DNA of 64,000 nucleotides, from NCBI GenBank assembly GCA_032207245.1, contig CM063505.1, positions 176,607,327-176,671,326 of the forward strand, written 5' to 3'. The stretch's first letter is position 1; each line of letters starts with the position of its first letter. The notes below the pieces were generated by a model. It was given only the letters and a program-made list of their open reading frames with translations. It made no database searches and was not told the DNA's origin. This document shows positions 12,196-24,792 of the stretch, piece by piece. The stretch comes from Pardosa pseudoannulata. Its lineage: Eukaryota > Arthropoda > Arachnida > Araneae > Lycosidae. The position numbers and the translations under genes are program-made.

Positions 12196-15100
12196 GCAGT
12201 CTATAAGGAGACAGAGAACTTTTTACTAGTATTATCAGCTGTAATATTCACCTCCTTATCAATAAATGTTTTCAGTTAAAGAAAAGTTACGTCCATTTTG
12301 GTGTTCATCATGTTAACAAATACATTGAATTTCCTAAAATATCATAATGTTTAAGTTGTCGTTTGCTTTCAAGGGCTTGTTAAACTTGGCTTCGGATTTG
12401 AACTTGTAACTATCATCTTTTGAGACGGATTTTCCAAAAATTTTTCAATTTAGTAATTCCCTAAAAGTTTAATCATTTTTTCCCTTTTTTCTGTTCTATT
12501 TGTTTTAATGTTTACTACAAAACTAAAAATAATAATAATTAAACCATTTAAATTCAGCATACAACATTGGATGACAGCTGAGACACGTAAAATAGATTCG
12601 TGGTTGCAGTGTCCTCCAAGTTCCCAAACGATACCTCTGGAGATGGTAGACCAAGCTTGGTGGGTTCTCTCCTACTAAATCACAAGGAGCCACTTGATTT
12701 GTGTTGACCTAGGGAGTAATGTTGGCCTCCTATATGGTGCTTCCAAAATAAAATTCTGCTCAGTGTACTGGAGAATGTTTAACAGTCAAATGCCTTCGCG
12801 TTATTTAAAAAAAATTGAAAAGCTTTAAAAATTATTAATGTGTGAAGCGAATTGGGGTGGAAATTCCTAGAAGATTCATGATCAGAGGCACGCGGAAATA
12901 ATCAATCTAGCTGGGTGATAAGGGGACTGAAGAAGATTGGAAACACCTGATTTTTAAAGAAATTTAAGATTTTCTCGTTATCTGATAAGAAATGTGTATG
13001 TCCTAATGCACCATTATCTGTTTGGTGCTTCATTATCGGCTTAATGGTGAATTTGGATCATTTTAATGTGTTATTCCAAGAACTTTAAGAAAGAGTGGTA
13101 TGAATATAAATTTGATCTAAAACGCGTATTAGTGGTAAATTAAATGAGAATCCTTTGCGGAGAATGAAGAAAAATATACCATATAAAATGCATAAATAAG
13201 AATAATAACTAAGCAATAGCTGTTTCGAAATATAAGAAGCTTCTTCCTCGGTGAAAAAGATCCAAAAACTATCTGGCAGAAAATTACAGAATGGGTAAAA
13301 ATGAAGTATAGCTATGCGTTTTATACTCTCTCAGTAATATTTATTTCATTGTATGGATGAATAAAAGAAACATGAATCTGAAGACTAAATATTTTGAATG
13401 TATTCAAAATAAAACATGACAATAAGATACCTACTTGATAATTCTTTAATTTATAAATATTTATATATTAAGCTCATTATTGCTGAGAAAATGAGAAAGC
13501 TACCGATATTGTATAGTCATTAGCACCTCGAGACATTGTGATTTTGGTTTGACTTTAATTTCCGAATAAGGTTTGGATGTCTTTATGTTCTTGTTTTATA
13601 AGTAGTAATGTTGTCTACTTGTATAGAGCTATTCTATTAAAAAAATATATCATATCTGCGGTAGAGAACAGAAGAAAGCCAAAAGCAAGTGCTATCCACA
13701 TCAGAGAAGAAATCCAAATGATCAAAGGATATCAAACTACAAAGCTCAAAATTCCATCAACATGTGAGAGATGGATGTTTTAATAGTGTTTGAAACTTGT
13801 TATTTAAGTAATAGTGGATTCGTTTTATACCATACACCTAAAATCTGATATTGAATTCTTCTCGAAAAGCTATTGTAATTGACAAGACAATGCCAGGGCT
13901 GATCCCATACAGACAATCTAGATTTCTGTATTTTATTCTGGAAATCGTTGAGGGGCAGTTTCCCAGTACAGGGGAAGAGGGGGATCTTGTAAACCGTAAT
14001 GTCCACCCTTTTGTGTCAATGACGTGATCACGTGCAATCTTATCAAATGACTTTGATTTGACATTGTCGTCCTTGTCTCGATATCTTTGCTGTGTAGTAT
14101 TGACCAAGTCAATGACCTGCCACCGATATCTTTTTTGGCGAAGTATCCTGCTTACACAGGGGAAACATCCGGGCAACGTCCATGTCCCTGGCGTCATGCA
14201 GGGGACATCTTGAGAAATCTGGTCTTTCTATCAAAATCTGAAGATTTAAGTGGATTCTTGACCATTAATATTCGACCTGTGACCAAAGACTTCTGGAACA
14301 TATGTAATCAACTTTTTTATCAAGTCAATAACAACAGAATTTGCATTTTTTGCTGCATCAGCACTGATCTTGCTCAAATTTCAAGGATAACTCCCAGATA
14401 GTGTTACAGCTTCACAGAAAAACTAACAAGACTATCAAAGATAACATGAGTAAAGCTGCATGAAATTCAGATCAAGTTATTTTAAGTAAGATGCGAAAAC
14501 TATCACGCATATTGTGACGTTATAGTCTATTTGATTTCGGACATTGCAGTGGAATGAATACGTGAAACTCTTTGTAGAACATGTAGATTAAATTTGTTAG
14601 TAACATCCCTTAAAAAGCAGAAAAGATTACTGCAGTTTTCAAAAAGATGCAGTTCCTCAAAACCATTGAGCTCAAAGTGTGGTTCGTCTGCACAAAAAAT
14701 AAGTGCTGTCATAAATATTTTTAGAGTATAATAGAACAAACGACTGACGCATAGAAAATGTTTTAACTGTTAACTCTTACTGTTTACTTTCCATCTGCCT
14801 CGATTCCTCAACATTGGCATTATAATGAATCATTCTAAAATACTTTTGAAATCTGACAAGCGCGTAAAAAATTAACTATGTTAAAAAAAACTAGTCGGTT
14901 GATTTTAAAAATTATTCACTAACTGAAAAAAAAAGTAGAATGTTTGATTTTTTGTAAAATAAATTCAATTATAAATAATCGATCTTAAACTAAATAATAT
15001 TTATACAATTAAAATATAAATATTTCGAGAAATTTTAAGTTGGTAACAATTGAAACTCCTTAAAAAAGGCATATAATAATGGAAAAGTAATGTTTAAAAA

Positions 15101-15999
15101 CATACTCCTCTTTCATCTTTCTCAGTAAGGTCATTATAGAAAGCACGTCACGTATAAACGTTAAAATCAGTAGAATGTTTTTTAAATGAAAAAAATAACT
15201 GATTTTTTTATAAAGCAATGTTTTTAATAAATGTGATATTTAAAGGCAAATGTTCCTCATAAAATTTTAGTTATAAAAGAAATATTTAACAAATATATTT
15301 CTTTTTATATCTCTTCTTGATTTAAAACTGAAATTTGAGAGACCTCGCGATTTAAAATTTTTTGTATCCAATCCATTGTAGGTACATTTACACAAGTTCT
15401 CTCAAAATTTTGAAAGCCACCTTGGTAAAAAAGCACCTGATAAAGCAGAGATATACCAGTCACTTTAATTATATTTTACATTAACCCACTAATGGCTAGC
15501 AGTCCATCCTGAGAACAGTTAAAAAATCATTTTTGAGCATTTAATATTTGCTTGGAACGGTTTTTATTTTAAGCAGGGTATAAGTAGATAACAATCTCAT
15601 AAACAAACCCTTTAAATTTTCAAGTTCCTGCTATTATTTTTATTATGTCCTTTGTATCAACAATGTATGTATTTCGAGCCTCGCGTAGGAATTTATTTTT
15701 TCAGCAGGTACGTCAGCCACACATCTATAACAGATAGCTGCATCTATTACTAATCTTCAGTTTTAATATTGTAGCTAAAATAATAGTTTTAATATTGTAG
15801 CAAACAAATAGCTCATAACGAAATATTTCTCTTTATTAAATGACATTCTATGGTGTTTAAAATTACAGCCCATTACTAAAGTCTAATATTCAAAAACGTT
15901 TATGATTTATATTTTTCACACTTAGCGCTTTCCCACTTTCACGACAGCGATAAATCTTAGACGACTGTCGTTCTCCGACATCGGACCACGTAAAATGCA
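12196..15999. other. No supported gene; possible old repeat fragments
   Basis: Two sub-regions stand out by composition. One is 12560-12770, a moderately GC-rich block ending in AATAAAATTCTGC. The other is 13800-14400, with overlapping open frames of 104 (+) and 119 (-) codons. Neither gives a protein I recognise and each frame is short, so I leave them as possible decayed transposable-element sequence. The rest is AT-rich with no structure noted. Confidence 0.4.
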
Positions 16000-16643
16000 C
16001 TAAGATGAGCTACTCGCTTTCCCACCAACCGATTTTGTCGTTTTCGAACGGCCGGTATCGTTTATCGGGCAGTTTTGTTGTTTTGCAAGCGCTATTCCTT
16101 TTGAATGTGTACGACATTTTGAGAGCTATCGCTACTCACGTTGTTTGCTTTGGATTAACAAATTATATTTTTTGTAATACAGTTGTTACATGACTTTATT
16201 CTTAAATTCATTATTAATATAATATTTAAATATTTAGATTTCTTACTTATTAAATTGACACATTCTTCTCAGATTTTAATGTTATGTTATCTTAATGTTA
16301 TGTTATCTCGCTTGATCATAAAATGCAATTTTATCGTAGATTAGCTATTATTATTGTTTGAATTTCACATCTGTTATATTAAGTTCTCATCTGCAATAAT
16401 TAATAAGTTCATTTATCACACACTGTTGCTTTTAAAAGCAAATTATTGAGTGTATCAAATTTCGAGTTAAGATTGTTTAATAAATTTAAAGAGGCAAAGT
16501 TACTAAAGAAAAAAATGATATGGTAAATGTGTTAATAGTTAAAATTAAATAGATTTAAAAAGGGAAAAGAAAAGGACAAAATTAATTACATAAAATTAGA
16601 AAAGAGCAATTAAAATTGAAAACATTTTTATTCGTATTTCATA

Positions 16644-17600
<957 letters not shown>

Positions 17601-17998
17601 TTGAATGTTAAATTGACTTTTTCACAAAAAAAAAGGAGGCGGAGTCAAAGCTTCACTATCATACTATCAGTGGAAAGAATATAAGAAACTGGTGCCTAGT
17701 ATTAGCTTCCAATGTTTTTAAAATGTGTACAATGAAACAGCGTTAAAATTTACTTTCTAACAATAATTGTTGTACTAAGTCTATAAAAGTTATTACTTCA
17801 GTCATTATAAAACTTGTGCAAGCTTACCGCCATCTTTAAATGAAACGATACCGGTGGAAAAACTGCGTTCTAGACGACACGATACCGTTTTGTCGTTGTA
17901 TTATTTGCCGGTAGGTACAGGCGTTGTCGTGTCGGTATGTGGGAAAGCGAGTTACTTTTACAGTCTATAAGATCCTTAGATTTAAGGTATTCATCAAT

Positions 17999-18065
17999 AT
18001 GGATTCAACTGAAATTATTCGGACGTTAATAAATAATCAGAAAAAATCCATCTTTATCTGTGAAT
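17999..18065 (+). other. Possible first coding exon, unidentified
   Basis: An ATG at 17999 opens a frame of 22 codons (starting MDSTEIIRTL) that runs into GTAAGTTA at 18066, a near-consensus splice donor. It begins about 46 bp after the right inverted repeat at 17939-17952. I do not recognise the peptide. Without a matching downstream exon this is speculative; a short chance frame next to a chance donor is possible. Confidence 0.25.
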
Positions 18066-18189
18066 GTAAGTTATTCCCTGCTGTTGTGACGCCTTCAATA
18101 TTCTCAAATGAGAGGTAACGTGAATAATGGATCAAAGTCAAAGATAAACTTGGAAATTTACTTTAATTCTGGGTTAAATACGGCTATTT

Positions 18190-18475
18190 ACAAAGGAACG
18201 TTAATTCCTAAATCATCTAGAACTGCAAAGAATAGTTGCCGATAAATCTTCCTCGTGACAATCACAGTCGAAAGAAAAGCAAGAGATTTAATAATCTCTT
18301 ACAAATGGGGAGGCTTTTCAGGGTGCAATCAAACCCAATTTATCCCCCGTTCGGTATCCGAGACTCTGCCGCTCCCTATATGAGCGGACTTTACGAATCT
18401 CCCGAACCATCAAGCTGGCTCTCTAGTAAAAAGGCGAAAGTCTCCACGAGGTCAACACACCAAGGAAAAAAATGA
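18190..18475 (+). other. Open frame of about 80 codons, unidentified
   Basis: A continuous frame ends at 18475 with a Lys-rich tail (THQGKK). It has a mixed, coding-like residue content including SRKKSKRF and YPPFGIRDSAAPYMSGLYES. It has no clear ATG start, so if real it would be a terminal exon or the end of a decayed gene or gag-like protein. It runs into the dispersed repeat at 18485. No domain recognised. Confidence 0.25.
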
Positions 18476-18484
18476 CGAAAAGCC

Positions 18485-18565
18485 CTGAGTCACATAGCAG
18501 CCACATAGGAAGAATTGACACCAGTACTCCCTGGGCCAAGCCCTCTAGTAATGAGTTTGCTATCA
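18485..18565 (+). repeat. Dispersed repeat A (copy 1)
   Basis: It contains CCACATAGGAAGAATTGACA and GGGCCAAGCCCTCTAGTA and is nearly identical to 38725-38800. A reverse-complement relative (AGAGGGCTTGGCCCAGG) lies at about 30347-30363 inside the hAT-like element. Function unknown. Confidence 0.75.
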
Positions 18566-18714
18566 ATGGTAATGCATCCATAAGTACTTTGTTGGCAATA
18601 ACATTAAGAGTCCCTGAAGTCCTGAGTCGCAAAATTGTAGGCGTTTTGTACGTGGGGGGTCAGTTACGGTTCCGTCACTAGTTTTTTGGGTCAGTTAAGA
18701 TCCCAGTTACATGA

Positions 18715-18950
18715 GAACTCCAGCCAAAGTTACAGTTATAAATTTTAGCTGAATTTTCATTCGCTGGCTGTCCCTTCACGGAATTTCCGAGCATTCATTA
18801 ACGCGATCCATCAGGGGCGCATTCGTCTATTCAGTCCGACTGTCAAGATCCCCGACTCTGCGACGCCACGCTATTGTCCAGGTAAGCAGGTGTACTACGG
18901 TCAGCTGTTTTGGCATGTGCTTGGACAAAGGGAGTCTTCACTGTAATGTT
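18715..18950 (+). repeat. Dispersed repeat B (copy 1)
   Basis: About 230 bp matches the reverse complement of 37838-38065. Shared blocks include CATTCGCTGGCTGTCCC (one mismatch), CGACTCTGCGACGCCACGCT (one mismatch) and GGGAGTCT. No terminal inverted repeats or target duplications are evident. Confidence 0.8.
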
Positions 18951-19448
18951 AGTGCAACAAAATTTCTAAATTTCAATGAATTTGAACATCACCTTTCAGA
19001 GTTAACATGTTTTGGATAAGGCCCAGTGGTTAAAATTCCAATGAAGGAAAAAAACGAAAAATACCTTTACTCACCTGATAACCTATGTTTATGTTTTCAT
19101 AATATGTTAAAATGCGCAAAAACATTTAACAATCATCCATTTGTAAAACAATAACTTTATTAATGTGTGTAAAACAGTAATTGTGTTGTTTCAGTATTTT
19201 TCTAATCCTACAGAAAGTCTCTTAAAATCATGTATAAGGTGTTTAAATTTCCTTATTTCTTAATATGATATGGACATAACATGACTTTCTTGTATACTCC
19301 TTAAATTATGCTCATTATTTTAATTTTAATTGTATGATGCTTCATCAGAACTGTCATTTGAAATATCTGTCATTTGCTCTTCAAGATCTTTATTTCTAAT
19401 GTCTATCTTCTTCAAATATAAAACATAAAACATGTATTGTTTAATATA
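18951..19448. other. No gene seen
   Basis: AT-rich sequence up to the edge of the long-TIR MITE; no recognised content. Confidence 0.5.
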
Positions 19449-20066
19449 CCGGGTGGCCATAATTAAACAGACAGTGCTCACAGTGTTCTGTAGCGCGATC
19501 TATTTGTGAGAATGACGCCACATTTTGTAGGAAGATTAAACAAGACGGGGGACGCAGGATTCCACGGCAAATTAGTTCTAAAAGTCACCGCTAGGGAATA
19601 TTTAGCGCTGTGTTACATAAAATAGAGTGTTAACAAATGCAAATTAATAGGGAATAAAATTACCTTTTATTATGCACATTTTCTGATTTAGTTCAAGTGC
19701 AATATGGCAACACTTTTAAAAAAGCGTAAAATCTACATAAACACCTATAAAGTCTTGTGATCTGCAATACCACGTAAGCTGAGCAGAAGAAGAAGTCTTT
19801 ATTCAAATTTCACGTTACATCCATTGGCACAATTAAGAAATTAATTTCCGTATTGATTTGCATTTGTTAACACTCTATTTTCTATTACACAGCGCCAAAT
19901 ATTCCCCTAGCGGTGACTTTTGGAAATAATTTGTTTTTTTTTTTTTTTTGAGGAATTCTTCGTTCTCCATCTTGTTTAATCTTCCTACAAAAAGTGGCGT
20001 CATTCTCGCAAATGGATCACGCTACAGAACACTGTGAGCACTGTCAGTTTAATTATGGCCACCCGT
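19449..20066. mobile_element. 618-bp MITE with terminal inverted repeats of roughly 200 bp
   Basis: The ends read CCGGGTGGCCATAATTAAAC and, from the right, ACGGGTGGCCATAATTAAAC, each next to TA (19447-19448 and 20067-20068). The inverted repeats run inward through GTGCTCACAGTGTTCTGTAG, the CTAGCGGTGACTTTT region and TTGTTAACACTCTATTTT, to about 19650 and 19855. The right arm also has a poly-T expansion near 19935. The TA duplication points to the Tc1/mariner superfamily. The roughly 200-bp interior codes for nothing, so the element could form one large foldback. Confidence 0.85.
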
Positions 20067-20283
20067 TATAAAGTTATAACTATTTTTATTATAATTATTA
20101 TAATTATTTTTTTCCTTATATAAAATATTTTCTCATAGACATTATACTCGTTCTAGCCTCTTCGTCACTGTTGCTAATATTTACTGAGAAAACTGTCATA
20201 AGTACATTATTATCATAATTATATTTGGTGAAAACAGTTGCTTGCATGATAGTGGGTGAAAAAAATAAATAAGGGAACTAATA

Positions 20284-20924
20284 TAAAAGCAAATACAATA
20301 GCATAGTGTTGCTTTAATTATGAGGTTGGTTGGTTGGTTGTTTGAAATTTAGTGGCGCTAATTCCTCAAGGGACAAACTGCGCCAAACAAGAAGAAAAAC
20401 TCAACAGAACAACACAATTTTGATAAAATTTTGATGAACCGTAAAAATGAAAGATGCCCAAAACCAAGGAAAAACATTTAAAAACAAAAACAAAAGTAAA
20501 AAATTTAGAAAGACAAACAAAACAACACGATAATCAGCAAAGTTTGATTAAATATTAATTTTTTAAAAATGGAAAACAGAAAATGAGAAATTGAAAAAAG
20601 TACAATACAACAATGAAATTTATTAATTTACAATGATTGAAAATTAATTTAAAATTGAAAAAAAAAAAAAATTAAAATAAAAATTAAGAAATAAAGATTA
20701 CAAAATTGAACATTAAATTTAGAAAAATACAAATCAGATTTCAAAGTACAAACCAGTACAGCGAAGAAATGGGAATAAGCCAGGATGTGGGATTTTTCCA
20801 ATGATTGAATTAAGATTAGGTGATGAATTTCCAAAGAATTTTATGTACAGAGATTTGAAATATATACAAGAAGTTAAGATATGTGCGAACTGTAAAAGCA
20901 AATACAATAGCATAGTGTTGCTTT
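20284..20924. repeat. Segment between perfect 32-bp direct repeats
   Basis: The 32 bp at 20284-20315 (starting TAAAAGCAAATACAATAGCA) recur exactly at 20893-20924. Between them are 577 bp that begin with (GGTT)n and TTTAGTGGCGCTAATTCCTC and continue A-rich. This could be an inserted retroposon with an unusually long target duplication, or a local tandem duplication. No protein domain in the interior. Confidence 0.75.
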
Positions 20925-22009
20925 TATGAGACATGTCATAAAATCTATTGCAAAACCTATTTCCTTTATTTTTCATATAGCAGAAAATAAACATGCTATT
21001 GCATTATTACACAAAAGGTAGAAATAAATGGGGCAGTGCTGTTGATAAACAAAGACTGTAAGCTTGATACTGATGCAATAAAACCCTTTTAAGGCACTAA
21101 TTCCCTTTCTTTTCGATATATCAATCAAACATCAACAGTATTAAAATTGAAAGACACTTACAAAATAGCATAACAAAGGAGATATGCAGCTAAGCTATAA
21201 TGATATATGAACTTAATGAGGTGTCAAAAAGAAATTCACCAAAAGCATCAATCTTGATAAGAGGGAAGACATTTAAAATTAATTTTAATATTCAATAAAA
21301 GACAATTAATAAAGATTTAGTTATATACTAATTTTCTAGATTCTATATGTATGTATGTGTGTACGTACTTAAGTGGTTCAAAAAGTAATTAGTAAAGTAA
21401 TATGAATTTATGAGTTAAAAACTACAAAAAATAAAATTATAAAAAAAGTTTTAAGTACATTAAACCATACTATCTTGCTTCAATTAAACTTTTATCGTCA
21501 AATGTTCAGAAATATAAAAGTAGTTAATATGAAAATCATAAAAAAATGACATGCACTCACTAATAACTTATAGTATATAGCAGGTTATTTTTAATTGGAA
21601 AAAATATTTAATAAAAAACAAATATAGGTTTAAGGTAACACAAAATCCCTTAATGATAAATGTTGACTGTCAAAATGTTCTTTTAAATATAATTATATAA
21701 AAAATAAAATTAAATTAAAATTATATAAAAATTTTAAAAATATAATTATATATAATTACTTTTAAAAGTATTTTTTTTTTTTAAATTATGAGAGAATTTT
21801 TGTTTTCCTTGTAGTTTAGGGACTTGGAACTAAGGTTAATGTTGCTACAATTTTTCAACACCTTTTTTTTTATAAATACAATCAAAATGTTACTTTATAA
21901 ATACTTTATAAATACTTTATAAATACAATCTAAATGTTAGTAGCACTGCTTAATAAAACAAAATCAAAATTTTATAGTTTTATTCGTATCCTAAAATTCT
22001 ATACAAAAT
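20925..22009. other. No gene seen
   Basis: AT-rich DNA with minor tandem copies such as ATACTTTATAA repeated at about 21890-21925. No coding signal. Confidence 0.5.
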
Positions 22010-22240
22010 CTACTTTTCGACATAATTACCTCCATTATTTAAGCATTTGTCGATGAGTGACAAGTTTTCCTTTGTCTTCAACAAAGAAATCCAACGTCCA
22101 CCAAACATTCATGAGTTGCCACTTTCTTAACATTCACCAAGTGGTATCATCGCTTTGAAAGTTCCTTTTTCATGGGACTAAAAATATGGCGGTCACAAGA
22201 TGGGCGGAGTGTAATCCCACAGTTCAAACAAAAGCTTTTT
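22010..22240 (-). pseudogene. mariner-like transposase, C-terminal relic
   Basis: On the minus strand, pieces in shifting frames follow the order of a mariner transposase C-terminus. A WDYTPPI piece stands where the family has W-x-x-x-P-H-P-P-Y. Then comes SCDRHIFSPMKKEL, where the family has S-P-D/C-D-F-H-L-F-x-P-L-K-K with the third catalytic Asp, then a KLVTHRQMLK-type stretch, and finally DKCLNNGGNYVEK with a stop at 22010-22012. At least two frameshifts and internal stops separate them, so it is dead. The N-terminal two thirds are absent or unrecognisable, and I could not place terminal repeats. Confidence 0.62.
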
Positions 22241-22339
22241 CAGAAGTGCGTACATTTGTTTTCCTGAATGTACCACTTCGCTATGGCTTGACATCAAATT
22301 GCAGTATACTTTTCTTGCAATTACACCTTTTCACCATTT

Positions 22340-23313
22340 TCACCATCAAAAACAAATTATTGCACGCACTTCCAGTTTAAATGCCATTTGCACCTACCAT
22401 CAAGACACATTTACAACAAATTATAAGACAAACTAAAATTTCCGTGTGGAAGCCACTAGCCAGACAATACAAATAAAATTCTGATGTGCCACACATTTTC
22501 TTCAAAACAGAATATCCCTAACAGTTTTTTCAAAGGAATACTTAACATTTTGATTGATCTACGAACATTACTAGTTTTTCCTCAAATGTAGAGATTACAT
22601 TTGCAATTTACTTCTACTAAATACATTTAAGGATTTGTTGAAAAGAGTCAAAACAGGAAAGTCCAAGTTGTGGTTAGCCATAAAGCAATAGATATATTAA
22701 TACTTAAATAACAAAATGATTCTTTCTTGTGCATTCAACCGGTAGAATGGAGAAACGTAAGTAATATCTTGCTCTATGTTGCTTGGATTTTGAAATGTTT
22801 AAATTACTTTGGGAACGGTTTGTTTTACCATATAATAGACTATATTAGGAAACCAAGGTTTTCAAAAAACTTTAATCATGCTTCAATTAAAAATTTATGT
22901 AATTCTCAGAAGTCCAGAGCTAGACTTCTTGCTATTATGGAATTTTTCTGCAATGTTTCTATGAATGTTTAATCTTTGTATTTTATGTATTTATATTGTT
23001 TTGTTACATTTTGTATTTTCTTACGATGATTGTAATAACGAGCGGTTGGCTCCGTACAGGGATGTTTCAGTGCATCCAACTTGATGACCTGGTTCGTTTA
23101 GTACTTGTCGTTTGGTTAAGAAAATTTTTCTTCTGGTTAATGAGCTGGATTGCTGTTTCGGTGATTGGTCATCATCTTCCGTATGGCTTCGGCTAGGTCG
23201 GATGTATAAAGTAACTTACCATGTAATAAACAGTTTTTAGAAACAGCATAATTTGTATTATTTAAGCGTAAAAGTATGTATTTTTTATTAATTTATTTAT
23301 TTATTTGCATATA
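22340..23313. other. No gene seen
   Basis: Short open frames (64-81 codons, + strand) show no domain and low complexity. No element boundary found before the pogo-like TIR. Confidence 0.45.
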
Positions 23314-24114
23314 CAGTTTGTATTGGTTATATGGTCAGCTCAGCGGTCCAGAAAAATCAGACCATATAAGCGGAGTGACCATATATGCGGAACAATACAA
23401 CCCTATTGTGCATATACCATGCATTTTTAATCCATAGCAGAAGAGCCTTATCCACTTTCCCATAAGGTAACAAGCGCTGACATTTTCTTTCTTGATCACC
23501 GATTTCAACACTTGAGGGTCAAAGTTTGGCAGCTAAAATGTTGTTAAATGTCGTCCTGGTAATCGAATTTGCTTTGGCGAAAGTAGCCTTTAAAAGGTTA
23601 GATGTTTTAAAACTTTCAATCAATCCATTTTTGGCAGCAAATGATAAATTATGTCTTTTCGAAGCCATAATTAAAAAATGAAAGTTCTTATTCGTGACGT
23701 ATGATCCAAATCCGCTAAATTTTCCTTTACTTGTTTAGTCTCAATTTCAACTGAAGCAGGGAGAGATAACTTCAACCAATAAACAGACAAATGTCCACCT
23801 CTTGTCAGGGGGCAAGAGAACTGAGAGAGAGAATGTCTACACAAACAAGAAAGGAGGAAAGATTGGGAAGTAAAGGCTTGAATTCAGGCCCTCTCCGATT
23901 TCGCACTGACTTCTTAAAAAAAAACGGGAAAAAAAACATAAACTCGTTGAAAACATGAAACTGACCATATAACCGGTAACAAGAAAAAGAAAATAACTGT
24001 ATAAGCTGTGCACTTTAACACGTGTTTCTTATTAAGTTAGACGGGACTTTAGAAAACTGACCATATAAGCAGGGTGACCTTATAAGCGGGTGAACATATA
24101 GCCGGTACTGACTG
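23314..24114 (-). mobile_element. pogo/Tigger-like deletion derivative, 801 bp, TA duplication
   Basis: The element starts CAGTTTGTATTGGTTATATG after TA. It ends so that the reverse strand reads CAGTCAGTACCGGCTATATG before TA, giving inverted repeats that begin CAGT as in pogo/Tigger elements. Subterminal repeats of the type GACCATATAAGCGG recur near both ends. It still encodes a decayed N-terminal DNA-binding region (minus, 23395-23668), but there is no room for the DDE domain, so it is an internally deleted, non-autonomous copy. Confidence 0.8.
23395..23668 (-). pseudogene. pogo-type transposase N-terminus (CENP-B-like HTH), truncated
   Basis: ATG at 23668-23666 begins MASKRHNLSFAAKNGLIESF, the layout of the CENP-B/pogo N-terminal helix-turn-helix (basic start, then L-S-x-x-x-K). 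It continues to FAKANSITRTTFNNIL, matching the second helix where the family has x-F-G-I-x-x-S-T-L-x-x-I-L. After an in-frame stop (AAKL*) a downstream piece, KVDKALLLWIKNA, matches the E-D-V-E-x-A-L-L-x-W-F start of the second (CENP-B-type) HTH. The catalytic DDE domain is missing. In the intact family this region binds the element's own terminal repeats. Confidence 0.72.
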
Positions 24115-24116
24115 TA

Positions 24117-24790
24117 TATACCTTGTTCCGTTTAATTTTATCCCACAGAACCTTTTTCTTCCCACGTACATAGCAACGGAACCCCTAAATAAATATTACT
24201 TAAGGAGATATTAAGGGACTTATATTTATCACTGATGAGACATAAATATTAAAACTAAAGAGTACAAAGCATTAAATAAATGCAGATAATACAAAAGGTG
24301 GAAGCGAGAATTTTTTTAATGAAATGATATAAGTAAATAATACATGGATGAATATTTCACCAGTGCTTGTGCTGTACTATCAAGTGTGGTTTGGAAGATT
24401 CATTGCCACATCGTTTTTCGATTCCCTATTGTTGCTTCTGGCGTATTAAATAATATTATTAATGCAATTAATAATAGAATTACTATTATTAATGAAAAAT
24501 TAGACAGTAAATTTATGGATTTTCTTAAAATTTTCGATGTGCTTAAAAATTTTTAAGGAACCCTCAAAGGGTCATTCCGGTATCCTAGGGTACTGCGTAA
24601 CACTCTTTGAGAAACCGTACTCTAGAACATTATAAGCGGCAACAGCAATATAGAATTTTCTGCTTTTACAGGATCACAGAATGAATGATTAACGGAGCTA
24701 CCTGAGCCGAGCCCTCCAACTCCGAAAAACATAGAAAACAGACAAGATGGAGACTAGCAGTGGTAAGAGCAACTAACATGGAGAGAATTA
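24117..24790. other. No gene seen
   Basis: Between the pogo-like element and the LINE relic. One 70-codon frame (+ 24344-24556) is Ile/Asn-rich and low-complexity. The part just before 24790 may belong to the LINE but I cannot read a frame through it. Confidence 0.4.
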
Positions 24791-24792
24791 GT

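Noticed and set aside
13800..14401. Overlapping frames of 119 (-) and 104 (+) codons
   Set aside because: No motif recognised in either strand and no start/stop or splice context. It may be an old transposable-element relic, but I cannot support a gene.
15475..15540. TTAACCCACTAATGGC as another piggyBac-like terminus
   Set aside because: No matching inverted end in the following sequence.
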